Assembly (NCBI RefSeq): GCF_000720185.1
Contig: NZ_JOIY01000005.1
Span: 62,001 to 126,000 of the forward strand
Source of the DNA: Streptomyces sp. NRRL S-340
GTDB taxonomy: Bacteria; Actinomycetota; Actinomycetes; Streptomycetales; Streptomycetaceae
DNA length: 64,000 bases
Reading direction: 5' to 3'
How positions within the stretch are numbered: position 1 is the first letter of the stretch; each line of letters starts with the position of its first letter. Below, in pieces: positions 1-8,460 of the stretch. A program made the translations under genes and the position numbers. The notes under the pieces were generated by a model, which worked only from the letters and a program-made list of their open reading frames with translations, was not told where the DNA came from and made no database searches.

Positions 1-1
1 C

Positions 2-223
2 AGCGGCGCGGGCGTCTTCGCCACCGGCACCATGCGCTGGGTGGAGGCGCTGATGGCGGGAACCGGTGAACTGGGCCGCGACCACGGCATGGACGCCCGC
101 ACCCGCGCCTTCGTCACCCGCACCACGGAGAACCTGCTCCGGGCGTTCGCCGAGGGCCCCGCCGCCCGCCACCGCCCGGCACCACGCCCCAACGTGCACC
201 GGCTGTACGGAACGACGGCGTGA
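2..223 (+). CDS. C-terminal end of an N,N-dimethylformamidase beta-subunit-like protein (partial)
   Basis: The gene enters from the left edge. The reading frame is open from base 2 and ends at a stop at 221-223, giving 74 visible residues. The segment starts with a Gly/Ala-rich stretch (SGAGVFATGTMRWVEAL), followed by a charged helix and a Pro/Arg-rich tail. I recall similar C-termini in Streptomyces proteins that carry the N,N-dimethylformamidase beta-subunit C-terminal domain, so the name is a memory-based family guess. No catalytic region is in the window. The internal ATG at 32 is unlikely to be a start because the frame and the protein-like composition run through it to the edge. Confidence 0.45.
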   Translation, partial: SGAGVFATGTMRWVEALMAGTGELGRDHGMDARTRAFVTRTTENLLRAFAEGPAARHRPAPRPNVHRLYGTTA

Positions 224-484
224 ACCCACTGTCCCGGCCGTCCCGGCCGCCCTGACCACCGACCCTGCGGCCCGCAGGGCGGCGCCCAGGCGGGACGCCA
301 GGACGGAGAGTCCGAGGCGGGGCCGCCGGACGGTCGGGGAGGACCACCGGACGGTCGGGGGAGGAGCGCCGGGGAGGGCAGTCCGAGGCGGGCCGCCCGG
401 AAGCCGTGCGGGCTCCCCGCCGCGCACCGCGGCCTCCCTCGCTCCGCCGGGCGCGTGCGCTGCCCGGGGCGGACACTGGACCGC

Positions 485-1558
485 ATGACTCCTCGGTCCG
501 TGTTCAGGGGCCGGCCGGTCGGGCGCCGGGCGGTGCTGCTCGGCATGGCGGGGACCGCGTTCGGGGCGGCGGGCTGGACCGGCGTGTCCGGCTGTGCCGC
601 CGCCGGACACCGCGGCACCGCACCCGGACACGGCGTCACCACCCGCGCACCGGCCGCTGCCACGACCGGCCCGCCCGCGCCCCCGTCCGGCGCCGCCTCA
701 CCGGCTCCGTCCGGTGCCGTTCCCGCGCTGCCCCGCACCAGGCCGTGGCGCCCCACGTCGGCCGAGGTCGAACCGGCGGCGAAACTGAGCGCCGTCGAGC
801 TGATCGAGGCACTGGGCGCCTGGCCGAGCGGCGGGGGCGGTCCGGCCGCGGCGCGGGCCAGAGCGGCCGCAGCGCACCAGCGGCCGGCGCTGGCCGCCCA
901 GGCAGGCCCCCTGCTGCCCGCGGCCGACGAGGCGGTGCTCCAGGTGATCGACGCCCAGTACGGCGGGATCCTCGCCGGCTCGGCGAGCGTGCTCGTCGTG
1001 TGCCGGCAGTGGACCCGGCGGGGAGCCACCGTCACGACGGGCGGTACGACGGTCGACGTACGGCTCGCCCGGAGCGGCCGCGGGTGGATCGTCACCGCCC
1101 TGCACCCGGCCCGGCCGGGCCCGCCCGAGGCGGCACCCCCGGCGGCGGTGCGCAAGGTGCTGGCCGACCCGCGGATCGAACTGCCGCCCGCCGCCGCGGC
1201 GGACCTGCGCGACGGCCGCGTCCACGACAGCGTGCTCACCGCGATGCTCCGGCTGGCCGGGACGTACCGGATCTCCGTGAGCGTGGTCCGCTCCGGGCAC
1301 CCCCTGGACGTCTTCGGCACCAGCCGTCCCAGCGACCACCCGCGCGGGCGGGCCTTCGACGTGTGGCGGATCGACGGCCGGCCGGTCGTCGACCCGCGCA
1401 CCCCCCGCTCCCTGGTCGAGCACTTCATGCGGGACGCGGCGGACGCCGGTTCCTACAACGTCGGCGGCCCGGTGCGGCTGTCCGGCGGGATGCGGCCGGA
1501 CCAGTTCTTCAGCGACGCCACCCACCACGACCACGTCCACGTCGGCTTCCGCACCTGA
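485..1558 (+). CDS. Exported lipoprotein with M15/VanY-like metallopeptidase-type C-terminal domain
   Basis: 357 residues from the ATG at 485; a GTG at 455 is in frame, but its product would carry an Arg-rich extension. The N-terminus has a twin-arginine-like stretch (GRRAVLLGMAG), a hydrophobic core and a lipobox-like VSGC near residue 30. This suggests export and lipid anchoring. A Pro/Ala-rich linker follows, then a poorly conserved middle. The last 100 residues contain SDHPRGRAFDVW and THHDHVHVGF, the His/Asp and HxH zinc-ligand spacing of D-Ala-D-Ala carboxypeptidase-type (M15) folds. A cell-wall peptidase role is inferred. The enzyme could instead be a catalytically divergent member. 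Confidence 0.6.
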   Translation: MTPRSVFRGRPVGRRAVLLGMAGTAFGAAGWTGVSGCAAAGHRGTAPGHGVTTRAPAAATTGPPAPPSGAASPAPSGAVPALPRTRPWRPTSAEVEPAAKLSAVELIEALGAWPSGGGGPAAARARAAAAHQRPALAAQAGPLLPAADEAVLQVIDAQYGGILAGSASVLVVCRQWTRRGATVTTGGTTVDVRLARSGRGWIVTALHPARPGPPEAAPPAAVRKVLADPRIELPPAAAADLRDGRVHDSVLTAMLRLAGTYRISVSVVRSGHPLDVFGTSRPSDHPRGRAFDVWRIDGRPVVDPRTPRSLVEHFMRDAADAGSYNVGGPVRLSGGMRPDQFFSDATHHDHVHVGFRT

Positions 1559-1578
1559 GCCCCCGGGGGCGGGGCGGG

Positions 1579-1791
1579 TCAGGCCAGCGCGAGCACCAGG
1601 GCGGCCACGAAGGTCAGGGCCGCCACGGGCACCACGACCAGCAGGGCGCGCTCGGCCCAGGCCGTCGGGTCCCCGCCGTCCACCGCAGAACGATCGTTCT
1701 TCCGGCGTCCCGGGCCCGGCCCGGCGAGGGCCCGGCCGGAACCGAGCAGCGAGCGGCACCAGGGACAGTCACCGTCCTCCCACGTCTCCAT
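1579..1791 (-). CDS. Small membrane protein with CxxC motif
   Basis: 70 residues, convergent with the lipoprotein gene that ends 20 bases away. The N-terminus has a CPWC motif (Cys9 and Cys12) in an acidic setting, which could be half of a zinc ribbon or a redox pair. A basic stretch follows, then one hydrophobic helix covers the last 22 residues (LLVVVPVAALTFVAALVLAL). This predicts a single-pass, C-tail-anchored protein. I do not recognise a family. The ATG at 1791 has no strong ribosome binding site, so the gene call is moderate. Confidence 0.5.
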   Translation of the reverse strand: METWEDGDCPWCRSLLGSGRALAGPGPGRRKNDRSAVDGGDPTAWAERALLVVVPVAALTFVAALVLALA

Positions 1792-2340
1792 GCCGCGCTC
1801 AACGACCGGCCGGGGGCCCGGGCAACGCCTCCGGCGGCCATCGTGATGCGGCCGTCACCGGTCCGTGAGCAAGCGGTGCCCGGGAGTGCCCGGCCGCCCG
1901 CGCCCGCGACCCGGCCCACGTCCCGGCCGCCGGGTCGCGGGCCGTCGGCGGCTGCGGCCTCACAGGCCCGGGATCCCGCGGGGAACCGGCACCGCGGGCA
2001 CCGCCCCGTTCCCGCGCGCCCGCGGCCCCGGCACCCCGCCGGCTGCTCCGGCGCCCCACGGCCGCAGGAGCGGCGCGCCCGGGCCGCCGTCCACCGGGGA
2101 GAGCGGAGGCGCGTCCGCCCGCGAATGCGTGACGGGCGCGCACGGCGGCCGGGAGAGGGGGCGGTCGGGGGAGGCCGGCACGGTGCGGGAGCTGCTGTCC
2201 ATGCCGGGGCAACGGCGGACCCGGGGCGTCCGTACGGGCCCTGCTCCCGCCCCTCACCGCATCAGGTGAGGACACCGCTCCAACGGCCGCGTCCGCTCAT
2301 GCGACAAACAGCCCGCACGGGGTGCGGCACGGCGGGCGCC
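1792..2340. other. Intergenic region without a supportable gene
   Basis: About 550 bases. Open frames exist on both strands, but their translations are almost pure Arg/Pro/Ala/Gly with no hydrophobic core, which is typical of noise in very GC-rich DNA. I see no RNA gene, repeat family or good promoter. It probably holds the 5' region of the small minus-strand gene on the right of the lipoprotein. Confidence 0.4.
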
Positions 2341-2364
2341 GCTCACTCCCGGCCGGGAGTGAGC
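2341..2364. terminator. Perfect 24-bp palindrome at the 3' end of the phosphatase gene
   Basis: The arms GCTCACTCCCGG and CCGGGAGTGAGC are perfectly complementary with no loop bases between them. The palindrome overlaps the minus-strand stop codon at 2343-2345. The position at the end of the gene suggests a transcription terminator or mRNA 3' stabiliser, although there is no U-tract, as is common in this type of genome. Confidence 0.5.
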
Positions 2365-3878
2365 TCGGCCAGCAGCAGCGTCCGGTCGTCGGTGACGTCG
2401 TCGCAGCCGGAGCCGGCCAGCAGCCGCCGGCACAGCGAGGGCAACGCGTCCGGCTCCCCGGGGTCCGGTATGCCCTGCGCGCCGTCGTCGAGGGCGCGGG
2501 CCAGGCGGGTGATGCCCTGGTCGATGTCATGCGTGCGGGACTCGACCAGCCCGTCGCTGTAGAGCAGCAGCAGGGCGGGCTCGGACAGGTGCAGCACGGT
2601 CGGTTCGTACCGGCCCGTGCCCAGTCCGAGCGGCAGCCCCGGCGTGGCGAGCGAGACCGGCACCGCCGGGCCGCCGGGCCCGCGCACCAGCGGGGGCGGA
2701 TGCCCGGCCCCGACGAAGGTGCACGTGCGACCGTCCGCGTCCCACTCCGCGTACATGCAGGTGGCGAACGGCGCGCCCGGGGTGTCCCCGGCGACGCCGT
2801 CCAGCCGGTGCAGCAGTTCACTGGGGCCGATGTCGAGCCCCGCCAGGGTCCGTACGGCGGTGCGCAGCTGGATCATGGCGACGGCCGACTCCGGTCCGTG
2901 GCCCATCGCGTCGCCGACGATCAGCCCGAGGCGGCGGCCGGCCCGGGGCAGGACGTCGAACCAGTCCCCGCCGATGACGTTGTCCTGTCCGGCGGGCCGG
3001 TAGCCGTGGGCGACCCGGCAGCCGTCGAAGGCCTGCCCGGTGTCCGGGAGCAGGCTGCGGCGGATGGCCAGGGCGGTGCGGCGCTCGCGTTCGTAGCGCC
3101 GGGCGTTGTCGAGCGCGACGCAGGCCCGGGAGCCGAGCGACTCGACGGCCACGGCCTCGCCGCGGGCGAACGGCTCCCGGTCGGGGCCGCGGGTGCAGGC
3201 GATGAAGCCGACGGCCGTACCGCGCAGGCGCAGCGGCACGATGAGGAAGGACGCGGTGCGCAGCAGGGCGTCCACGCCCGCGTGGTCCGGCGCGGTCTTG
3301 CGCAGCCGTTCGACGGTGTGCTCGTCCACGCCGTCGAGCAGTTGCGTCTGCCCGGTCGCGATGGCCCGTGCGTACGGCGTCTCGCGGGGGAACACCAGCA
3401 CCTCGTCGGCCGGGAGCAGGTGCTCCCAGTCCTCGGTGGCGTCCGCCCCTATGCGCAGGGCGAGCCTGCGGGCCTCGATCTGCGGCGGGTCGGCCGTCCT
3501 GCGCGGCTGCTCCTCCAGGAGCCAGCGCTGGAGCAGGTAGACCGAGGCGGCGTCGCAGAAGCCGGGCGCCAGCGCGTGCACGACGTGGCGGCCGGTCAGC
3601 CGCAGATCGAGTTCCGAACCGATGGCGTCCGCGGCGGGCGAGAAGTGCCGGCGGCGGACCGCGGCCGAGGGGTGGGGGCGTTCGGACTCACGGGCGACGC
3701 GGGGTTCGGTGGGTTCTGTGTTCCGCAGGGTCGTTGCCTTCCGGGTGGGGCCGGTGTCGGCGTAGGGCGGTCCGGGCGTGCGGTCCGTGCGGTCGGAGCG
3801 GGTGGCCGGGCGGGCCGGGGGAGCGGGCGGGTGCTGGTGGTGGGCGGGCGGGCAGGCGGTGGCGTATGCCGTGGGCAA
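2343..3878 (-). CDS. GAF domain, PP2C/SpoIIE-type serine phosphatase
   Basis: Up to 511 residues. Roughly residues 85-280 form a GAF-like sensor that ends in a coiled segment (ALDNARRYERERR). Residues 300-500 form the SpoIIE/RsbU-type PP2C phosphatase, with IGGDWFDVLP, VGDAMGHG and YSDGLVES carrying the metal-binding aspartates. Such proteins dephosphorylate anti-anti-sigma factors in partner-switching pathways. The partners are not in the neighbourhood. The extreme start at 3878 is TTG with no binding site, and the first 80 residues are low-complexity, so the true start may lie downstream. It is divergent from the methyltransferase gene. Confidence 0.8.
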   Translation of the reverse strand: MPTAYATACPPAHHQHPPAPPARPATRSDRTDRTPGPPYADTGPTRKATTLRNTEPTEPRVARESERPHPSAAVRRRHFSPAADAIGSELDLRLTGRHVVHALAPGFCDAASVYLLQRWLLEEQPRRTADPPQIEARRLALRIGADATEDWEHLLPADEVLVFPRETPYARAIATGQTQLLDGVDEHTVERLRKTAPDHAGVDALLRTASFLIVPLRLRGTAVGFIACTRGPDREPFARGEAVAVESLGSRACVALDNARRYERERRTALAIRRSLLPDTGQAFDGCRVAHGYRPAGQDNVIGGDWFDVLPRAGRRLGLIVGDAMGHGPESAVAMIQLRTAVRTLAGLDIGPSELLHRLDGVAGDTPGAPFATCMYAEWDADGRTCTFVGAGHPPPLVRGPGGPAVPVSLATPGLPLGLGTGRYEPTVLHLSEPALLLLYSDGLVESRTHDIDQGITRLARALDDGAQGIPDPGEPDALPSLCRRLLAGSGCDDVTDDRTLLLAELTPGRE

Positions 3879-3924
3879 CTATATGATGCCCAGTCAAGGT
3901 CGCTGACGAGCAGGGGAGTTGGTC

Positions 3925-4740
3925 ATGCCCGACGAGCGGGACGGTCTGCCGCGGGGTGTCGATCCGGGCAAGGCCAGCGTGGCCAGGATGTACGACGCCA
4001 TGCTGGGCGGGGAGCACAACTTCGCCATAGACCGCGAGGCGGTGGCCGCCTTCACGGCGATCGACCCCCAGGTGCGCACCCTGGCCCGCGCCAACCGCGC
4101 CTTCCTCGGCCGCGCGGTGCGCTTCCTGGTGGACGCGGGCGTCCGCCAGTTCATCGACCTGGGTTCCGGCATCCCCACCCAGGGCAACGTCCACGAGGTC
4201 GCCCAGGCGGCCGCCCCCGGCGCCCGGGTGGTCTACGTGGACAACGACCCGGTGGCGGTCGCGCACAGCGAGGCACTGCTCGCCGACGATCCGGACGCGG
4301 CGATCGTGGCCGCCGACATCAGACGCCCCGAGGAGATAGTGGGCGCACCCGAGGTGCGCAAGCTCATCGACTTCGAGCAGCCGGTAGCCGTCCTGATGAT
4401 CACGATCCTGCACTTCGTCACGGCGGAGGAGGATCCGGCCGGCATCGTGGCCGCGTTCCGGGACGCGCTGCCCGCCGGGAGCTGGCTCGCGCTGACCCAC
4501 GCCACGGACGAGGACCGTCCGGACACCGCGGCCGCCGTCGGACAGTTGTACCGCGACCGGGCGACCTCCCCCGTCACGGCCCGCTCCCACGACGCGATCG
4601 CGGCCCTCTTCGACGGCTTCGACCTGGTGGAGCCGGGACTGGTCCACGTCCCGCTGTGGCGCCCCGACCGGGAGGACGAGATCCCGCGCGACCCCTCCTC
4701 GTACTGGGTGTACGCGGGTGTGGGCCGCAAGACCGCGTAG
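3925..4740 (+). CDS. SAM-dependent methyltransferase, DUF574 family
   Basis: 271 residues. The motif DLGSGIPTQGNVHEVAQ (SAM-binding glycine loop) and VVYVDNDPVAV (acidic residue after strand 2) identify the actinobacterial S-adenosyl methyltransferase family PF04672. Members are abundant in Streptomyces and their substrates are mostly unknown. The start at ATG 3925 is chosen because AGGGGAG lies 6 bases upstream; an in-frame TTG two codons earlier is less likely. The gene is divergent from the SpoIIE phosphatase. A TATGAT hexamer at 3882-3887 could be the -10 element. Confidence 0.9.
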   Translation: MPDERDGLPRGVDPGKASVARMYDAMLGGEHNFAIDREAVAAFTAIDPQVRTLARANRAFLGRAVRFLVDAGVRQFIDLGSGIPTQGNVHEVAQAAAPGARVVYVDNDPVAVAHSEALLADDPDAAIVAADIRRPEEIVGAPEVRKLIDFEQPVAVLMITILHFVTAEEDPAGIVAAFRDALPAGSWLALTHATDEDRPDTAAAVGQLYRDRATSPVTARSHDAIAALFDGFDLVEPGLVHVPLWRPDREDEIPRDPSSYWVYAGVGRKTA

Positions 4741-4773
4741 GCGGGCGCGCGGGGCCCGTGGCAGGCTGGCCGC

Positions 4774-5514
4774 ATGTGCGGCCGCTACGTCTCCACCCGC
4801 GGACCCGAGGAACTGGCCCGGCACTTCGGGGTGAGCCGGTGGAACCCCGAGCAGACGCTGGAGCCCAGCTGGAACGTCGCGCCGACGGACGGCGTCTGGG
4901 CCGTCCTGGAGCGCCCCCCGCGCGGGGAACGGGCGACGGCCGCGGCCCGGCGCGAGCTGCGGGTGCTGCGCTGGGGACTGGTTCCGTCCTGGGCGAAGGA
5001 CGTGAGGACCGGCGCCCGGCTGATCAACGCCCGGGTGGAGACCGTGCACGAGAAGCCCGCCTTCCGCCGCGCCTTCGCCGCACGCCGCTGCCTGCTGCCC
5101 GCCGACGGATTCTACGAATGGCAGCCGGCCGGGACCGAGGGCGCCAGGACGCGCAAGCAGCCGTACTTCATCCACCCGCTGGACGGCACGGTGATGGCGC
5201 TCGCCGGGCTGTACGAGTACTGGCGCGACCCGTCGGTGAAGGACGACGACGACCCGGCCGCCTGGCTGACGACCTGCACCGTCATCACCACGGACGCCAC
5301 CGACGCGGCCGGCCGGATCCACCCGCGCATGCCGCTCGCGCTCGCCCCCGAGCACTACGACGCCTGGCTCGACCCCGGCCGCCGGGACCCCGGCGGGCTG
5401 CGGGAGCTGCTGACCCCTCCGGCGGACGGGCGGCTCGACGTCCGGCCCGTCTCACCGGCCGTCAACGACGTCCGCAACAACGGTCCGGACCTCCTGGCCG
5501 AGGCCGCCCCCTGA
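4774..5514 (+). CDS. SOS response-associated peptidase (SRAP; YedK/HMCES-like)
   Basis: 246 residues. Proteins of this family cross-link through Cys2 to abasic sites in single-stranded DNA and shield them. The conserved residues are visible: Cys2 exposed after Met removal (MCGRY), the Asn of INARVET, the Glu of GFYEW and the His of HPRMPLAL. Length is normal for the family. It lies 33 bases downstream of the methyltransferase in the same direction and may share a transcript. I see no LexA box in front of it. Confidence 0.92.
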   Translation: MCGRYVSTRGPEELARHFGVSRWNPEQTLEPSWNVAPTDGVWAVLERPPRGERATAAARRELRVLRWGLVPSWAKDVRTGARLINARVETVHEKPAFRRAFAARRCLLPADGFYEWQPAGTEGARTRKQPYFIHPLDGTVMALAGLYEYWRDPSVKDDDDPAAWLTTCTVITTDATDAAGRIHPRMPLALAPEHYDAWLDPGRRDPGGLRELLTPPADGRLDVRPVSPAVNDVRNNGPDLLAEAAP

Positions 5515-5785
5515 CGTTGCGCTCACCCACTTCCTCCGCCCGTGCGCGAAGGCGTGCTCATTCCCCCGACGCGGCCCGCCGCCACCGGCGTCCCGGTCGA
5601 CGCCCGCCTGGGCCGGACGGGGAGCCCTGTCCTGCGATGACCGGCACCCTGGCGCGTTGCACCCAGGCCCCAGCCCGGCCGCACCGTACCGTGCTCTGGA
5701 CGTGACCGGCGGCCGCCTGCTCGGGACGTGACGGGCGGCCGCGGGCCCCGAGGCGGCCGGTGGTCGCGTGCTCGGGGCGTGACCG

Positions 5786-6994
5786 GTGGTGGCAACGGGA
5801 GGCGCGGTGGCGGGTGCGGGCGGTCCGGCGGCCGGGCGGGGCCGCGGGCGCCGGCCGGGCGAGGCGGTCCTGGGCAGCAGACCGGCGTACTCCGCACGGC
5901 TCGCGCCGCGCTTCCGCCCGGTGCGGACGCCGCCCGCCGACGAGCACCCCCGGGCCGAGCGCACGGTGCCCTGGCTGCGTGTCGCCGCTTCCTACGCCTG
6001 GCGCCTCATTCTCGTCGGTGCCGCCGTCTACGGCGTCTTCACCGTCCTGGGCCGCTTCCAGCTCATCGCCGTGGCCCTGTTCGTGGCGCTGGTCGTCACC
6101 TCGGTCCTGCGCCCCTTCGCCGACCTGCTGAACCGGCTGCTGCCCAGGCCGCTGTGCGTCGCCGTCGTCCTCGTGGGCAGCCTCCTCCTCCTGTCCGGCC
6201 TGCTGGCCTTCGTGGGCGAGGCGGTGGCGGGCCAGTGGGGGCAGCTCACGTCCGAGCTGACCGGTGGCATCCACCGGATCGAGCAGTGGCTCCAGCGCCC
6301 GCCGTTCCGCCTCAGCCCCGGCAAGCTCTCCGCACTGCAGGAGCAGTTCCTCTCCTACCTGGCCGCCCACCGGGCGAGCCTGGTCAACAGTGCCGTCAGC
6401 GGCCTCGGGCGCGTCGTCGAGCTGGTGACGGCCGCCGCGCTCGCGCTGTTCACCTCCGTCTTCTTCATCCACTCCGGCGAGCGCCTGTGGCGCTGGGCGC
6501 GCGACCAGCTGCTGCCCAGCGGGGCCCGGGAGGTGTGGGACCGGGGCGGCCACGCGGCCTGGCGCGCGTTCGCCGGGTACACCCGCGGCATCATCATCGT
6601 CGCCGCCACCAACGCCGTACTCGTCGGTGTCGCCCTGTTCGTCCTGCGGGTGCCGCTCGCGCTGCCGCTGGCCCTGCTGGAGTTCTTCGCCGCCTTCATC
6701 CCGCTGGTCGGCTCACCGGTCGCCCTTGCGGTGGCCACGGTCGTCGCGCTCGCCGGACGCGGTCCGGTCACGGCGCTGGCCGTGATCGTGCTCATCGTCG
6801 TCATCGGCGAACTCGAAGGCCACGTCCTGCATCCAGTGGTGATGAGCTGGGCGGTCCGGCTGCACCCGCTCGTGGTGGCCGTCTCCGTCATCGCGGGCAG
6901 CATCGTCGCCGGGGTGATCGGCGCGATCGTGGCCGTCCCCTTCGTCTCGGTCGTCTGGGCCGTCCTGCGGGCCCTGCGCCCCGGACCGGCGTGA
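5786..6994 (+). CDS. AI-2E family transporter (YdiK/PerM-like membrane protein)
   Basis: 402 residues from GTG 5786. A charged, glycine/arginine-rich cytoplasmic head of about 70 residues is followed by about eight membrane segments. The arrangement is two helices, a large extracytoplasmic loop near residues 150-215, then a helix bundle including ALPLALLEFFAAFIPLVG, and finally the ELEGHVLHPVVMS stretch typical of the family. Proposed roles in the family include autoinducer or small-molecule export and Na+/H+ exchange; the substrate here is unknown. The start could be later than 5786 because the head is poorly conserved. Confidence 0.8.
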   Translation: MVATGGAVAGAGGPAAGRGRGRRPGEAVLGSRPAYSARLAPRFRPVRTPPADEHPRAERTVPWLRVAASYAWRLILVGAAVYGVFTVLGRFQLIAVALFVALVVTSVLRPFADLLNRLLPRPLCVAVVLVGSLLLLSGLLAFVGEAVAGQWGQLTSELTGGIHRIEQWLQRPPFRLSPGKLSALQEQFLSYLAAHRASLVNSAVSGLGRVVELVTAAALALFTSVFFIHSGERLWRWARDQLLPSGAREVWDRGGHAAWRAFAGYTRGIIIVAATNAVLVGVALFVLRVPLALPLALLEFFAAFIPLVGSPVALAVATVVALAGRGPVTALAVIVLIVVIGELEGHVLHPVVMSWAVRLHPLVVAVSVIAGSIVAGVIGAIVAVPFVSVVWAVLRALRPGPA

Positions 6995-7099
6995 CGCCGC
7001 TGCGGCCGGCTCCGCCGCGGGCAGCGCGCGCGGGCTTTTCGGCCGGGCCAGAACGGGCACGCGGTCCTGTACGACTCCGAGCCGAGGGACGGTGCCGCG

Positions 7100-7513
7100 A
7101 TGTCCGAATACGAACGCTCCCGCACGATGCCCGCACAGCCCGAACAGGTCTTCGACCAAGCCGCCGACGTCGGCCGGCTCGACGCGTGGATGCCCGACGC
7201 GCTGCACGTGCGCGCCGAGGAACCGCCCGCCGTCACCGTGCACGAGGACGCCACGGGCGAGGACACCTCGGCCCTGCTGCGCGCCGAACGCGACCAGATG
7301 CGGATCGAGTGGGGCACCCGCGAGCAGGGCGGCTACACCGGCTGGCTCCAGGTCGCCGGCATCGGCAGCGGCGCCAGCGAGGTGACCGTGCACCTGTCGT
7401 TCTTCGAGGACAGCCACGACCCGGGGGAACGGGCCGCCTGCGAGGCGCTCGACAGCAGCCTGCGCAGGCTGGAGGAGCAGGTGCGGATACGGGTCGACAA
7501 CGCGGCTGGCTGA
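7100..7513 (+). CDS. SRPBCC (START-like) family protein
   Basis: 137 residues with the alternating beta-strand pattern of polyketide cyclase/START-like folds: an N-terminal PEQVFDQAADVGRLDAWMPD helix-strand unit, strands around IEWGTREQGGYTGWLQV, and a long C-terminal amphipathic helix. Ligand and function cannot be deduced. A good binding site (GAGGGACGG) precedes the ATG. The gene ends before a perfect 32-bp palindrome that it shares with the convergent Gly/His-rich gene. Confidence 0.7.
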   Translation: MSEYERSRTMPAQPEQVFDQAADVGRLDAWMPDALHVRAEEPPAVTVHEDATGEDTSALLRAERDQMRIEWGTREQGGYTGWLQVAGIGSGASEVTVHLSFFEDSHDPGERAACEALDSSLRRLEEQVRIRVDNAAG

Positions 7514-7574
7514 GCCGTGCCCGGACGGGGTGATGCGCCCCGTCCGCCGCACATGCGCACACGCACAAGACACG

Positions 7575-7606
7575 CCACGGCGTGCGGTCCGGACCGCACG
7601 CCGTGG
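7575..7606. terminator. Perfect 32-bp palindrome between convergent genes
   Basis: CCACGGCGTGCGGTCC is followed directly by its exact reverse complement. It lies between the ends of the SRPBCC gene (7513) and the minus-strand Gly/His gene (7630), the expected place for a bidirectional terminator. Confidence 0.75.
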
Positions 7607-7629
7607 CTCGAATGGTTGTGGGTTCTCGG

Positions 7630-8070
7630 TCAGCGTCCGCCGCCACCGTGACCGCCGCCGCCACCGTGGCCGCCGCCGCCACCGTGGCCGCCGCCACCAC
7701 CGTGGCCGCCACCGCCGTGGTCACCGCCACCGCCGTGGTCACCGCCACGTCCGCCGTGGTCACCACCACGACCGCCGTGGTCGCCACCGTGGTCGCCGCG
7801 TCCGTTGTCACCGCGTCCGTGGTCACCGTAGTCCCCACGTCCGCCGTGGTCACCGTAGTCGCCACGGTCGCCGCGGTGGTTGCCGTAGCCGCAGTCGTCC
7901 CACCAGCCGCCGTGGTCCGAGCAGTCGCGGCTGTATCCCGAGTGGTGGTTGGAGTCGTAGTTGGAGTCGTGGGCCGATGCGGTCCCGGCCGCGCCGATCG
8001 CGGCGCCGCCGGCCATCATGATGCCGGCCGCGGACACGGCGAAGAGGCGCCTGACGCGCTGTGCTCGCAT
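7630..8070 (-). CDS. Exported Gly/His/Asp-rich repeat protein
   Basis: 146 residues. The ATG at 8070 is chosen because a purine-rich site (GGAAGGAAAGG) lies upstream. It opens a classical signal peptide: basic MRAQRVRR, a hydrophobic core, then AGTASA before HD. The mature part has a His/Asn/Asp/Trp/Cys segment (DSNHHSGYSRDCSDHGGWWDDCGYG), broken here only by its two cysteines. It then becomes tandem GDHGGRG and finally GGHGGGG repeats to the stop. No catalytic domain is present. High His density suggests metal binding or a structural surface role; this is inference. Longer upstream starts would destroy the signal peptide position. Confidence 0.75.
   Translation of the reverse strand: MRAQRVRRLFAVSAAGIMMAGGAAIGAAGTASAHDSNYDSNHHSGYSRDCSDHGGWWDDCGYGNHRGDRGDYGDHGGRGDYGDHGRGDNGRGDHGGDHGGRGGDHGGRGGDHGGGGDHGGGGHGGGGGHGGGGGHGGGGGHGGGGR
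7633..7860 (-). repeat. Tandem repeat tract encoding GGHGGG / GDHGGRG units
   Basis: The minus-strand coding sequence here consists of imperfect 9- to 18-base repeats of CAC/GGC/GGT-type codons, degrading from regular GGHGGGG at the 3' end to GDYGDHGGRG upstream. It is likely prone to length change by slippage. Confidence 0.8.
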
Positions 8071-8460
8071 GGGTAATACCTTTCCTTCCATCGTCTCGCG
8101 CAAGGGAGACAGCGCGAGAATGATGGCCGCGCCCAGTCGAAGAGGATGTGCGGCGCGGTCGTGGGCGTCGCCACCGGATGTGAGAAGCACGTCCTGGTCT
8201 CCGGCGCCGCCGTGCCACCCGTGCACCTTCCACGGGTGGGCGCCGCGGCAACGGGCCCCGCAGTGGAGACCTCGCCGGAGGGGCGTGCCCCCGGTTGCGG
8301 CTCTCATGGATAGACGCTAGTCGCCCGTTCGCGTGACGGCATCTTGAGCGGCGGGTGCGGAGCGCGAGAAAAATCAGGGCGAAAAAAGGTGAAACCCGAC
8401 AGTCGCGCATAATGCCACCGATGTCGGGCACGCGAAGCAGTGCCCAAGGGGGTGCATCAC
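8071..8460. other. Divergent intergenic region
   Basis: About 390 bases between the Gly/His exported protein (minus) and the membrane protein (plus). It has no protein-like frame of its own. The right part (8340-8415) is locally A-rich. CATAAT at 8408-8413 could be a -10 element for the plus-strand gene. The purine-rich binding site of the minus-strand gene lies at 8080-8095. Confidence 0.4.

Noticed and set aside
1799..2275. Minus- and plus-strand open frames in the 1.8-2.3 kb gap
   Set aside because: The translations are nearly pure Arg/Pro/Ala/Gly, with no hydrophobic core and no binding site.
5699..5790. Imperfect direct repeats with CGTGACSGG units before the AI-2E gene
   Set aside because: Three loose copies of GC-rich sequence in a 90-base stretch are within what is expected from base composition; no clear unit length.
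7582..8076. Plus-strand open frame with long Thr/Ala/Val runs
   Set aside because: It is the complement of the Gly/His repeats of the exported protein; repetitive codons create open frames on both strands.
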